Shown here in pieces: positions 47,721 to 60,199 of a DNA stretch of 64,000 nt. Position numbers and translations under genes: made by a program. Source of the stretch: Tipula vernalis (taxonomy: Eukaryota > Arthropoda > Insecta > Diptera > Tipulidae). Position 1 is the first letter of the stretch. Each line of letters begins with the position of its first letter. Under the pieces are notes generated by a model. The model was not told where the DNA came from. It did not search any database and saw nothing but the letters and a program-made list of their open reading frames with translations. The DNA lies in contig OY282558.1 in NCBI GenBank assembly GCA_958295665.1, positions 25,047,409 to 25,111,408 on the forward strand, read 5' to 3'.

Positions 47721-50493
47721 GCTGATGTTCTCCAATATGGATGTCAATTAAGCAAGTGGTTATCTATCTGTACAGCACGCTTAATCTTTATGGGCCTACA
47801 ACATTACAGATTTGTCAGATGAATCAGGTGAATTCTCATAATATATGCAATTATTGGGTGTTTGGCACACATTTGGCTGGCTAACAACTGTTTAAACTGT
47901 CTCTTAATTATAACGTAGAATAGAAGTAGGTACGCTTCTAATTAGTAAGCGCCAAGGTAAATTGCCCCAATCAAGGAAGTATCGGTACCCAGCGGCAGTT
48001 CTAATAACTAGGGGGATTGAAAATGTGAAACGATAAACCAGTCCATAAGTATCTTATGACTAAAATTAATATATCAAACGGAAACTTTAATACGTCAGCA
48101 CTGTTACAACTTATATCTTCTAATCGAGAAAATATAGAAAAACTTCGTTATAAAACGATTAAAAACTTCATAAAATATTTTGGAAACTGGACAGAAATAA
48201 AAATATTTAAAAGTGCCACACACATTTTGGTTTAGACTACTATATATACAAATGTATGTATATACATTACTTACCGTATTTTATATACCACAAACACTCA
48301 TCGTACTAAAAAGAAAAATCACAACTTTTCAATTAAATTTCAAAAAAAAATTTCAAGTTTTAGTTTTATATTAATTTCTGGTGCCAAATTAGTTAAAAAC
48401 TGTAAAAAAAAAATTCTAGAACTTTTAATTTTTTATATAAATTGTAGGCCTCCACTTGATACCAAAAAAAAAAAGTAAAAATCCAAATTGAAAAGTTATA
48501 ATGAAAAACTTGACACTTTTTTTTTCCACTCGAGTTTTCCTATATTTATACGTACGTATACTTTATGTCTATCTCTTTAGATGTAATGTTAATTTTATTT
48601 AAAATATTTTTTTGTGTTTATTACATTGAAAATTATGGTGATGATGATGTCCATCAACATATCCTTTTCACATTTTTGTGATAATTTTCGCCTCGAATTT
48701 TCTTTCATTTTCATATTGTTCCGTATGAACGGTATATACACGAATATATACACTTTACAATTTTTAGACTAAACAAAAACCAACAAAATTTGTAATCATC
48801 ATAAAAATAAAACAATTCTTTTATTTTGTTAACATTAAACCACAAATGAGATGAGGAGATACGCACCCCTAAAATGTAAATGCTCAAGTTTCTAGTTAAA
48901 TTCTTTAAAGTATGACCTTGACTGTATGGCTAATATATTTTGGGGAAAGGTTTGTCGCTCTTTTTTTTTTTTGTTAGTGGAGCAGCAATAAATTTTCACA
49001 CCTATGTGAACTTTTAAAATGTAACACATACGAAATTTTGTGTGTGAAATAAATTTACAGCCTTCAATCAATTTTTCGCTCATAATCAATCATCTAATTA
49101 ATTACCACCTACAACTTTGTGCTACAAAATTTTACCCCTTCAATATATGTAATAGGAAAATTGCGCCTCCTTCGTTATTATAAAGTATTCTATGCGAGAA
49201 AATTCCATTCCTAGACTGTGAAAAATTATTTTACTTTATCGGTATCTGACATCAATCTTAAATTTCTTAAATTATTTTCATACAAAGTGTTAATTATTTG
49301 TTCAAGCATAAAATGTTTTGTATATAAAAATAAATTTTTCATTTTTTGTTCACCTTTCTTGTGTTTTATAATAGTTATGCCATAAAAATGTGTAGCAGCG
49401 TTATACCAAAAATAGCGTGAAACTATAACATAATACTTTGTTTTGTTAGCATAACACAAAAAAAAAAAAAAAAAATTGTCAGTGTCAAAAGTTAAAGAGA
49501 AAAGTTTAAAACAAAAATAAATTGTTTGTATTTTTTACATAGTGGAGATGAGGTCTCGTTCGTCATTTAAAATAATGTTTTTTTGTGGTTTACAGGTTTC
49601 TGGGAAATTAAAAATATTTGTTAACGTATGACGATCTAACTGAATATTTTTCTTTATACTTTTGGCTCCAAATGAGTTTTGCGACCTAAATTCGTAAATT
49701 CTGGTAACAAACAGGTCATTATCTACATTTATTTTGCTTTAGTTAATAGGGGTTTATTTCAAATTTTTACTCATTCGGATTGTTAAAAAAAATATAAAAA
49801 ATTAAACCGATATCTAAATTTTAGTGGAATACAACACTTTTCACACAATGGGTTTGATAAGATGTATTGATTGAAATAATAATTGATTGAATTTTTATTT
49901 GGTTTTATCAATTTTAAAGTTCCTTAAATTACAGCTAAAGTCTTTATTTTTAAGTGAACCAAAAGTAGAAAACATTCAAACCTAACAATGCCACCTTGTC
50001 ATATTAATCTATGAGCATATTTTGTAGAAAACAATATATTTATGCGACATGTCAAATACAGATTTATTCATGGCAAAATCAGTTAATTCTAAAAGATTCG
50101 CTTTGGTTTTTCCCATTTCATTTATATCCAGGTATTTACTGTAAAAGCATCAATAACTACTCGAGTTGTTTAATATTCGCCGCCCGCAGTAATATGTCCT
50201 ACCAACGTCTTCAGATTCAGTTTAATTTTTAACTCCTGCTAGTATGCTCCTGCACTCGAATTCCGGTTTGATCACAAATTATAATGAGGAATGTTTTGAT
50301 TTTATATTTGAGCTAGCCGATTGTATTTTTATTTAGAGTAGACGACTTTATAAAACCAAGTCCTTTTTCTCACTCTCATTTGCCACAGAACGGGAATTTG
50401 GGTGCCTTTATAATTTTAATTCATTTTTAATATGCGCCTAAATGATTTTCGTGTTAAACTTGTAATACTTCAATTTAGGGATTTTGAAATTAT
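47721..50493. other. Non-coding AT-rich DNA
   Basis: No gene is recognised. Long A/T runs occur (48961-48973, 49458-49475), and short open frames lack signatures. Confidence 0.6.
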
Positions 50494-50755
50494 GACTCTA
50501 CCAAAACTAACAAAAATATTTATACAAGCCATATTGTATCTATGACGCACGCATACAATTAAATAAAAAACCTACTATTTCTATAAATGTTAGTGATATT
50601 TTCGACTATTTTTCACACAAACTACAATTTAAAATCGAAGTATGCAAAGATTATACTGGGTCACGACACTAATACTTACAGAAATAGTAGGTTTTATTTT
50701 GTGTTTGATCACAAAAGTATAGAGCTTGTATAAACATTTTTGTTGGTTTTGACTC
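50494..50755. mobile_element. MITE-like inverted repeat, 262 bp
   Basis: Arms of about 100 bp. The left arm carries AAAACTAACAAAAATATTTA, ACAAGC, then AAAACCTACTATTTCT and GTTAGTG. The right arm, reverse complemented, carries AAAACCAACAAAAATGTTTA, ACAAGC, AAAACCTACTATTTCT and ATTAGTG. The loop is short and there is no coding capacity. The terminal bases are GACTC/GAGTC-like. A target duplication cannot be fixed. Confidence 0.75.
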
Positions 50756-51419
50756 TAATCATCTACGTATATGACAGTTATTTCCACAAGGCATATATTT
50801 AATTTTATTGTGATATTTTTTTGACTTCATTGAGTATATCTGGTTGGTTTAGTGAAAATGATCCAACAATCGTACAAAAACACACCAATCATTACATCCC
50901 AATTTACAAGGGAAGCAATAAACCGATTGTGTGGTTTCAGAATAAATCAGCCATTCTCGACACCATTTACTACCGTTTGGTTTAATCATATAAAAATGCG
51001 ATTCATTTAATTTTCTGTGTTTCTGTTGGTCATTATCATATTTTTAGTTCAATAATTGCTAATTATTGTTGGCCATAAGGCAATGTCGGAATAATTACCA
51101 TTTCCAATTGTTTTGTCAATTGCGTTTTGATTCTCAATCTCACTATTTGAAATTTGAATCGAAACGTTGTTTTCGTTTAATACGCCTTCTGGCAAATCTT
51201 GATGATCAGCAGAACTGCTAGATGGAATCAAAAACAATTTTGCAAGGGACTTTCTCTTATTTTTTTTTTAAATGTTGTACAGATTCTAAAAATAAAATCA
51301 CCAAACACTATTACCTATAAGGTTTAGAATAAATGTTTTATTTATAATTTTGTTAAAATGATTAATTTCACAATCTAATTTTATTAACTATTCCTTACTT
51401 AAATACTTTATTCAATGAA
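50756..51419. other. Non-coding spacer
   Basis: No gene or repeat is recognised. A minus-strand open frame of 62 codons (51049-51237) shows no signature. Confidence 0.55.
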
Positions 51420-51790
51420 TTGATTGATATGAAGGACGATAGTAAATATAATTTTTCCAAAATATTTGTGAAGCTAAAAGATTATGAGAAGGTGTTTAAA
51501 AAAATCGAGTGTCTACAAAAACAAAATGAAAAGCTGAGGGCGGAAATTTGTAATCACAAGATGCGTATAGATAATTTTGAAAAAATTTCTAGAGAAAGCT
51601 GCATATCGAAATAACTGGAGTTCCTGCGGTGTCAAAAGATAATGTCGAACAAGCAGTTGTCAATATTGTACAGAATCGCTTCGGTTTACCAACATTTAGT
51701 GACAATGAAATTGGACATTGTTTTATAAAATCAGTGAAAGGTGGCCGAAGAATTTAGCGAATAAAACTGGTGTGTTATTTTTGTCACGCT
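51420..51790 (+). pseudogene. LINE ORF1 relic: coiled coil plus FP-like domain
   Basis: The first 60 codons form a strongly charged coiled coil (KIECLQKQNEKLRAEICNHK). After a frameshift near 51600, EITGVPAVSKDNVEQAVVNI begins a domain resembling the baculovirus FP-protein-like region common in insect LINE ORF1 proteins, going on to DNEIGHCFIKSVKGGRR. ORF1 proteins of this type bind RNA as multimers. The start codon is uncertain. Confidence 0.65.
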
Positions 51791-51929
51791 GAATGATCTA
51801 AATAATTTTTCAGGTTTTTGTGTTGTTTAATTTTAATAATTTTTTTTATACCATATACAGTGATTAATTCAAACAATTGTTTAGATCCGTTCAATAATTT
51901 GCGCTCTCCTGAAATTAATTCAAAAACTC

Positions 51930-52615
51930 ATCCGATACTAAGTTTCAATATTACATCCAAATATCCGCATTGATTCTCTAAAAATTTTGCCCGTGGTAAT
52001 TTTTTTGTCCGAAATATTTATTAGTGACAAGGAATTTGACAATTTTAGTAGTTTTTCATGCAAGTTGTAGCAATAATTATTGTATTGGTGAACAGAATAC
52101 AATTTAGTGACATTCGATATATTGAAAATTGAAATTGATTTTATATGATTTGCAAAATTTCCTTTTTGTCTTTATAGAACCCAATCATATGGCGTAGTTG
52201 CATTTCTAGAAGAATTTAGCCCATTTTTGAATAATGTTCGATCTAAGAACGTATTATTTTTGGGTGATATAAATATTAATAATCTTGATAAATGAAATCC
52301 AATCAATAATTACAAGTTTTTAATGTCAAGACATGGGTTAATCTCTTCAAAAATTGTAGGTAATTCATCAAAGTGTATTGCTAATCTATTTTACAGGGGT
52401 TCCTGTTTTGATATTACATCTACAATCGATGATTTACAACTAACTGATCATTGTGCTATAATTATTAACCTTGTAATTAAAGTTGTGCCGAAAAAATTGC
52501 GCAGTAAAACATATATCGATTTTAAGTTATGGAATACATTTTTGCTATTTCCATCATGGGCCTCGTTCTTCTCGATTGTTCATGTACCTTTCAAGTTAAA
52601 CGTAATAAGATAATA
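51930..52615 (+). pseudogene. LINE endonuclease relic
   Basis: The N-terminal half is barely readable (LSFNIT-like near 51940). The C-terminal half is clear: VLFLGDININNLD with the G-D-x-N motif (about 52256-52291), then a stop, then SSKCIANLFYRG and LQLTDHCAIIINL with the D-H motif (about 52437-52475). This is the APE-type fold that nicks target DNA. The internal stop after NNLDK makes it inactive. Confidence 0.72.
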
Positions 52616-52639
52616 AAACGGAAATTAAAATGGTGGATT

Positions 52640-53270
52640 ATTCATTTTTTTAATTTGTAAGATCAATACGAGACAATTTGTAAGACATTATTGGAATTAT
52701 TCCTTTAAAATGAAACATTTATTAAAAGAAGCTAAGAGCTAGCTTTTATAGTAAAAAATGTCATGAAGCTTCTTGCAAAAAACCAATATAAGAATAATTC
52801 TACTAAACATATTGGCAATATAAATGATAGGTCAAACGTTTTAATTACATCAGCTTCGGATATCGCAAATAGTTTCAACCATTACTTCTACAACATCGTT
52901 AATCAGACACGTCCCAAAATTTTCCATCAATAGATAATTAGATAATTTAATTTTTGGTTCGGTTGATAATTTTGGCTTGAATAGTAAAACTTTGAAAAAA
53001 ATTGTTTTTAATATTTTTGATCCTTTAACTAATTTATTTATTCTTAGTATTACTGAAGAAGTATTTCCAGAAGCCTTGAAAATTGCAATGGATCGTGTTT
53101 CCATAAGCAATTATCATCCGATTTCACCCCTACTTATCTTATCAAAAATTTTGGAAAAAGCGGTTAAATCCAGGATGGTTAATTTTTTGAATAAATCATT
53201 TGCTTCATCTGATAGTCCAACAAATGTTAAAAAAAGCAACTATTTTAAATATAACAATTTTTTTTAATGT
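52640..53270 (+). pseudogene. LINE reverse transcriptase N-terminal relic
   Basis: SASDIANSFNHYFYNIVNQ (about 52850-52905) is the pre-RT linker. After a frame break, DPLTNLFILSITEEVFPEAL and ISNYHPISPLLILSKILEKA (finger motifs; N-Y-R-P-I-S is expected) run to about 53200. The RT palm is not present. Confidence 0.75.
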
Positions 53271-53278
53271 AATTTTAA

Positions 53279-53662
53279 TTCGTTGTACATAGAGAATGGG
53301 GGCTGCCGCCAAACAAATTACAAGTGACATTGCAATACATCTCGGAGGCTAATACGATTAAACTTTACGGTACTTTAACTGATAGCGATAAAGTACCGTT
53401 AGCGGTACTCTATACATTTCCCTTAATAAATTGGCTATTTATTTTCGAATTCCGTTGAATTCAACAGATTCACAATTTTCTATATGAAAATTTAGCGCGA
53501 AGATTTGGATCAAGATTTTTAAATAACGTTTTATTTGATGGAGTAAGTGACTTGGTAGCAGAAACAATATTTTATCTAACTTCAACACTATTGGAAATAG
53601 AAAACACAAATACTCCTCAAAATAGTGAGTATGTGGATAGTGGTCTACTTCAACAAGTTTAA
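53279..53662 (+). pseudogene. Unassigned coding-like relic, 128 codons, one internal stop
   Basis: One frame holds 128 codons with a single stop (TGA at 53456-53458), unusual in DNA this AT-rich. The first part reads like folded protein (WGLPPNKLQVTLQYISEANT, then TIKLYGTLTDSDKVPL). The second reads ARRFGSRFLNNVLFDGVSDL and onward, ending VDSGLLQQV before TAA. I do not recognise the family. It directly follows the LINE RT relic but does not look like LINE sequence. An 11-bp hairpin (ACGGTACTTTA at 53367-53377 facing TAAAGTACCGT at 53389-53399) lies inside it. Confidence 0.45.
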
Positions 53663-54359
53663 TTGTTAAATTAATTTGGTTTCATCAGTAGGTTAAAACG
53701 GTTAAGGATCTGCGCCATTTCTATGCAAAAATACCTTCATCATTACAGCGATTATACCATTTCTCAATTTTTTTCTGTTACTCTTATACCAGATGGGCAA
53801 ACCCCCTAAATACCTATATCAACGGGTGTTTCTTCAAAATAGTTTTCATTTCGAAACGAATGGTGACTTGAGAATAAATCATATTAATTTAACAATTTAA
53901 AGAGAAGATTTTAAATTTAAAATTGGATTAGACCAATAAAAATATTCAATTTATGATTAGCTATTTATATTGAAAGTTGGCTTTGACTTTCGTGCGAGTC
54001 AGAAATGCTTTTTTTCTCGCATTTTATTTAATTTTTACATTTTTTTTCTATTTTGTATTTATTATAAATATTTACATGACTTTTATATGCATAAACTGAA
54101 ATGCTTATGTAGATGAAGAAACCGTTTAATGAAAAAAGAAAAATAGTAAATGTGGCTAACGTATTAACCCAATAAGGCAAACAATAAAGAATAACTAACG
54201 TATGACAATAATGCGAAAACTGTAATACGAGGAGTAGCTGAATTATCGAAGGGATGAAAAGCGGAGAAAAATGCAGAGGGCATCCAGATAAAATTGGGAG
54301 AAAAAGTTTAAAGTACCATATATTTTCCATATATACTCCATTATAATGAGCTCTTATGC
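53663..54359. other. Non-coding, possibly LINE 3' sequence
   Basis: No domain is recognised. A minus-strand open frame of 111 codons (54028-54363) is hydrophobic and Tyr/Ile/Leu-rich, as expected from antisense A-rich DNA rather than a real gene. Confidence 0.45.
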
Positions 54360-54445
54360 TCAAAATGGACTGTACGGATGTATTTGGTACGGATCTTAAA
54401 AATTTTTTGTGTATAAAATAAATAAATAAATAAATTAAAAGAATA
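54360..54445 (+). repeat. Possible LINE 3' tail, (AAAT)n
   Basis: GTACGGATCTTAAAAATTTT is followed by AAAATAAATAAATAAATAAA (about 54416-54435). The (AAAT)n tail resembles that of the minus-strand LINE at 9.2 kb. It may be the 3' terminus of the plus-strand LINE that starts at 51.4 kb, but the intervening 1.1 kb does not show the RT. Confidence 0.4.
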
Positions 54446-57400
54446 ATAGATAAATATGTCTTTCACTAAGTCTGTCACATTAATATAAAGAACCAACATA
54501 ATTATTCAACAATTTTTCGAATACTATATTTTACATTTGACAACAATTTTTTTTTTATATTACGAGAATTTTTTTTCCAAGCAGATACATTGTACATATC
54601 TTGTTAAGTAGGTATTATACATATTACTTTGGAATATCATAGAGTATATATGAGCATAATCTAAGATTACCCTAAAATTTTAATCTTCCTATATTAAATA
54701 ACAAAAACAGAATAGCGGATAAAAGAAACTTTTTCATCGTTTTCCAGCCATAGAAAACAACCCTTATATGAGGGTACCTAAAATATGACAACAAACAAAT
54801 ATACGAGTCATACATAAACATTACCATAAGAAATCAATCAAAAACACAAGCATAACAAAAGCGAGCATTTACATAAATCCACATTTTGCCATCAATTTAA
54901 ACAAAAATAAAAAAAAATTCGAAAATTTTTATAATAAAAGTTTAATTTTTATCTGTACATCAATCATTAATTCTAATCAAGTTACTTATTCATTTAATCA
55001 AGAGCTTTTTTAATGCGAAATATACGCTTAATTCGTTCGTTGTATTCGTATAAATAGAAACAACACGGTGTACATATATACATGTAGTACTAACACATAA
55101 TGTAGATTCATGGGAACCAAAAAAAAAAGAAGGAAACGAAAAAGTTTTTCCCACTGTTAATTTAATTCATTTCACATCTTTCCCGGTTCTAACATTGTTG
55201 CCGTCGTATATAAATGAGTGGAGTTTTTATTTTTTATTTTTTTTTTTTTTTTTTGTGGAAAATGACAAAAAATAAAAAATTCATTTCCGCTTTTCATTTA
55301 TTTTTATTTTGAAATTATATATTAAGAATCAAATTATGCCGCTCAAGATAAATATGTTGTGTCGTTGACAAGTATGTACGTATGCGACTTTTTTGCGTGT
55401 ATTTGACATTTATAAATTTATTTATGCGCGATAGGATATATTGAAATTATTTGGAATATAAATATTGGATTAGTACGGTGGATAACCATTTAACTAAAAA
55501 AATAAAAACTAGAACAAATTCCGGTAAAATATTTCCAGTAAATTTAGTTTCTGCTGAAAAATTTAATTATTTAATTTTTATTCCGACAGTTTCAGTTAAA
55601 CTTAACACTATCTACCCGTCAAAATTATGGAGTGCACATTTATTGAAAATTTATGATGCCATTTAATGACCATAAAGTAACGTACAAGTCATCATAATTA
55701 TCCAAAACAATATTTACATACTCATCAAAAAATTAAATTTAATAGATGTGAAATCCGTCAAAATAACGGGTTAGTAGTGTTAAGTTAAATAATATATAAT
55801 CATAAACTAAAAAATTAGTTAAGAACTTAAAAAATTCCGGATTTTCGAATGATAAATTGAAATAAAAGAGGTTAAAATTTATAGTACGTATTATAAATTT
55901 ATACAATTTATAAAATCAGACGTGGAGCAGTCGAAATAGTTGATCAAATTGGTTAGTGACATTTTCATCTCAAATAAACTCACATAACTTTTGAGATTTT
56001 TAAATATACATTGAAAAGGGTGAAACATGCAATTTAGCACAAATTAAAAAGTTAAATCTTTATACATTATCTATAATTTCACACATTTTTTTAGTTGACT
56101 GAAATGTCAGACCGATAAACGATGAAATCCTTCGGCTTTTCAGTTCCCTTTACTATGATTTAAGCAAAGGGAAGATTTCCAGGCCCGAAATGTAATACGA
56201 TATTTTCAAAAACATACATAAATGTTAATTGAATAACAAGATCCCTTATTACTGATTACTTGTAATATTAAACATTTTAAATTAAATTGTTTAACTGGCT
56301 ATCGAATAATAACCTACGTATAATTACCCATCTCCTTATTTAATTAATTAAAACAATTATAGTTAAATTAATCAACTCCTTATTTATAAAAACATATTTT
56401 CTTGTAAATTGCAACCCATTTAATTTTGAGTATTGAAAATTCTTCTTAATTTAATATTTTGCCTATAAAGTATACACGCACACACCCACATACAGCAACA
56501 CACACCCACTTACCTACTCATAATATCCTAAGAGAAAGAAAATTTCTAACATAAAATGAAAAATAAATCCATTAAGCATTTTTCTTCCCTTTTTGTATTT
56601 TAACTTTGAATGTAAACATAACAGATTTGTCGTTTTCCATTTAAATTTGTTTTTCCATTTTTCCTCTGTACACCATTTGTTTATGTATTAAACATACAGA
56701 TCATATTATTCATCTTCATCTCTGTATGTACGAAACACACAAATACAAAGTGCAAACTACATAGTGAAAATGGAAAATGAAATATTATTTCCATTTAAAC
56801 ATTTGTTTTTTTTTTTTGGTTTATTTACCTGTTCACCATTCATTTCGCCGCTTAACCTAATTTACCATCATCATGGCATAAAGTGTTACCAAACATAACT
56901 ACACAAGGAACAGGGAGGTTGTGCGAATAAAAGTTGACTCATTTCATTTTTCCTACAGTATAACTGTGTAATCTACAAAACAGAAAAGGTTAAAAAATGT
57001 TTTCGGAAAAATCAAATAAATTTAATTTTCATGCAATCTCCAAATCAACATATTAAAGTAACCGAAAAAATGATATTTGTCAGACATGAATAAATAACGG
57101 ATTGCGAAATTATTTTACAAGGCGGTAGGTAAAGGATCTAATTCTTACCTTTAATTTAATTCTCGTGAAATAAATGAAATACATAACTTTATAAACATTC
57201 CTACACCTAAATATAGTACACCTACAGTATACCATATGTATATGTATGTATAGTATATATAAGAAGAAAAAAGATAAATTATTTATAAATTTTCCTATTT
57301 TCATGATGATGAAAATTGTCGTCGTTGTTGCCGTCTTTAATATGACACAGGGAATGAAATAAATTGTTACTTTAAGATGAAGAAGATGATTTTCATTTTT

Positions 57401-57856
57401 CGCGTTTATATTCCATCACATAAAATATGATTTTATTTCTTACATTTGTACTTATAAGAGGGCGTTGGTTAGGTTGAAGGTCTGTAACAGCTTCGAGTAT
57501 ACTTGTTTGACTTCTTCCACATGATCCGAACAATTATTTCAGATAAAATTAATGAAGGCTTTTTAGTTGCTTTAGACAAACAAATATTGTTTCACAGGAA
57601 ATGTGATATGATCAACTTTAAGCTTATGTTCTACTGGAAGAAATTCGTTAAAGGAATTTTCCCTTCGACATTCCGTTGTGTAATGAAATTTGTTGCTTAT
57701 TTATTAAGCAAATTGTTGTCATCATTCTGATTTTAGAATTAACGCTTTCCTAATTTTACTATTTAAAGAAATTAAGTTAATCATTTCTTTATCACTCAAA
57801 GAAAATAATTAAAAAATAAAAATAAAAAGAATGAAAATGAAAAATGAAAACTGGAA
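54446..57856. other. Non-coding AT-rich DNA
   Basis: No gene is recognised. There is a T-run at 55230-55254, a CA-rich patch at 56472-56513, and short open frames without signatures (for example 55451-55666 and 57503-57730). Confidence 0.6.
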
Positions 57857-58470
57857 ACTTAAAACTTAAAACTTAAAACTTAAAAATTAAAAATTAAAAA
57901 TTAAAAATTAAAAATTAAAAATTAAAAATTTAAAATTAAAAATTAAAAATTAAAAATTAAAAATTAAAATTTAAAAATTAAAAATTAAAAGTTAAAAATT
58001 AAAAATTAAAAATTAAAAATTAAAAATTAAAAATTAAAAATTGAAAATTAAAAATTAAAAATTAAAAATTAAAAATTAAAAATTAAAAATTACAAATTAA
58101 AAATTTAAAATTTAAAATTAAAAATTAAAAATTAAAAATTAAAAATTAAAAATTAAAAATTAAAAATTAAAAATTAAAATAAAAAATAAAAAGTAAAAAA
58201 TAAAAAATAAAAATTAAAAATTAAAAATTAAAAATTAAAAATTAAAAATTAAAAATTAAAAATTAAAAATTAAAAATTAAAAATTAAAAATTAAAAATTA
58301 AAAATTAAAAATTAAAAATTAAAAATTAAAAATTAAAAATTAAAAATTAAAAATTAAAAATTAAAAATTAAAAATTAAAAATTAAAAATTAAAAATTAAA
58401 AATTAAAAATTAAAAATTAAAAATTAAAAATTAAAAATTAAAAATAAAAAATAAAAATTAAAAATTACAA
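57857..58470 (+). repeat. (AAAAATT)n minisatellite, about 610 bp
   Basis: An almost uninterrupted 7-bp repeat AAAAATT, starting with four AAAACTT variants at the left edge. Occasional variants are GAAAATT, TTAAAAT and AAAAAAT. Both flanks share GAAAACTGGAAAC/GTGGAAACTGAAAAATG-like A-rich words, so the tract seems to have grown from an A-rich seed. There is no coding content. Confidence 0.95.
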
Positions 58471-58475
58471 ATTAA

Positions 58476-59359
58476 AAGTGGAAACTGAAAAATGAAAAAT
58501 GCAAAACGCAAAATGAAGAATGAAAACTAAAAATGATAAATTAAAAATGAAATCCTCTGGCGTATCGATTCCACCATTTTTAAGGAGTCTTTAAACGATA
58601 ATCAAATAAATTCCAAAAAATTATTCAATTGTAGCTTGATTTCAAACGATTTTAAAATGTTTTTAACAAAATTATAATTAAAAATTGGTTTATCTCGAGA
58701 AATGTATTCTTAAGATCTTCTTATGCGATGAGCATCATCAAATGAAAATATTTCTACCTTATGAGACACATTTTGCAATTAATAGAACTTTTTCAAATTA
58801 TTTGAATTCATTTTGAAAAAAGTGGCATTCTAATTGCAAAATGTTTCTCCTGGATTAGAAACGGTTTCATTTATCTGAAAGCCCTGTACTATTATGTATT
58901 TAAATCTCTTGAAATTTATTATGCAAATTTCTTTCAAAAGCTTAATTTCTTAAATTTTAATTAAAATAAGTTGGATTTCGAGTTTGTTGAAATTTTTGGA
59001 AGTTCGTAATAAGGTTAGAACCATTTAGAAGAACTACTTTTTCAAAGAGCTTAAATAAAATCTCATATATTCTTGTATATATTTAAAGAAAATTAAGGGT
59101 GGATTAAACTAGACTTTTAACTGAGTAAAATCTATTTCATTTGAGTTTTATAGGATGATGGGAAGTTCAATGAGAACATTTTAAATTCAAACAGAAAAAG
59201 TAATCCGCGGTGAAATGTTTAGTTGCGACGCAAACAAGATACAAAATATATAGGTAAGTTACGTCTACCCCACATATATGACTTCGTAGTAGTACCACTT
59301 CGTAGTAGTCTAACGTGTGTTCCACTTTTAGAATTTGCAGATTAATAAGTTCGTCATTC
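58476..59359. other. Non-coding spacer
   Basis: AT-rich. Nothing is recognised between the minisatellite and the transposase relic. Confidence 0.55.
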
Positions 59360-60195
59360 CTACTCTCCATCATCGTCGTCTTCCGACTCGCTAAGCGGCA
59401 GACTATCCGGAAAGTGATGATTCAGGAAAAGTGTCCACTGCAGAGACATGAGCACATGGACTAACTGTACGCGCACTCTGAACACACTGGCAGTAAAATC
59501 CTTTAATGCTTTGGACACTACCTAGGCTTAAATCACGGAGAACATATGCCTGGTATACTTTGCTATTAGAGTGTCTCGATGTCAATTTGACAAGCACAAA
59601 CAGTGATTTGATACCGTACATACTTATGGTCACCATAGTAAGCCGAACACACTTTCATCTGATATGAGCCCATAAAGGACGAGAGGCCTGTTAGGCCCGA
59701 TTTTTGGGAAATGAGGAACAGTTGAACCGTCCATGATTCGGAATGATACTTGCTGTCGAGTGAGATGCTTCTGCTGAACAGATCATTGCAAACGACTCTC
59801 AATGGATAGAAACTGCAATTTTAATATCAATAAGCAGTTGGTGAATTACTAGGACACCAAGATTCTTCGACAATTATCGATCACATTTGAGACTTCCGTT
59901 TACGACCTATCAATCCAATAAACTGCTGTGCACTCTCATTGGATATTAGCCTGTTTTTTTGTTAGCTGAGACGGATTCCTCTCCTTAAACGGTGGGATTA
60001 TCACAACAAATCATTGAGCAGTAAAATCATCGACAACATCCCGGAAAACCCGTACAGAGATAAAGGCTTCACCTGGAAGGAATCGATCTTTGAAGCCAGC
60101 AAGATGCTAGCATCTGAGAAGTTTGCCTTTCAAAAATGAATATGTCGATAATCATACCGTCTTGAGTTACTCCAATCATAGGCTGCACCAGATTA
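59360..60195 (-). pseudogene. DDE_Tnp_4-like transposase relic with SWIM-like finger
   Basis: Minus strand, in several frames. NLVQPMIGVTQDGMIIDIF (near 60140-60195) and NFSDASIL match the mid-region of DDE superfamily endonucleases of the Tnp_4 type. About 59880-59815 reads VVNGSLKCDR and then LLIDIKIAVSI, like their V-V-E-x-x-N-G-R-x-K and I-x-x-D-x-x-I-A-x-A-L-I ending. GFYCQCVQSARTVSPCAHVS (59435-59494) fits a C-x-C...C-x-H SWIM-like finger. The C-terminus is acidic (LSESEDDDDGE) and ends at 59360. At least four frameshifts or stops. Family assignment is from pattern memory and needs a profile search. Confidence 0.6.
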
Positions 60196-60199
60196 ACTG

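Larger units (their letters stand above)
51420..53270 (+). mobile_element. 5' half of a CR1-like LINE (decayed)
   Basis: In order on the plus strand: an ORF1 with coiled coil and FP-like domain, an endonuclease, and the start of a reverse transcriptase. The RT stops before its catalytic core. Stops and frameshifts are frequent, so this is older than the LINE at 9.2-10.3 kb. A possible 3' end of the same or a related element lies at 54360-54445. Confidence 0.75.

Noticed and set aside
53367..53399. 11-bp perfect hairpin as a regulatory element
   Set aside because: It lies inside a coding-like relic and has no context (no terminator role in eukaryotic DNA), so it is probably chance or a codon-level coincidence.
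54028..54363. 111-codon hydrophobic frame on the minus strand
   Set aside because: Composition is what antisense A-rich DNA gives; no signal of a real membrane protein family.
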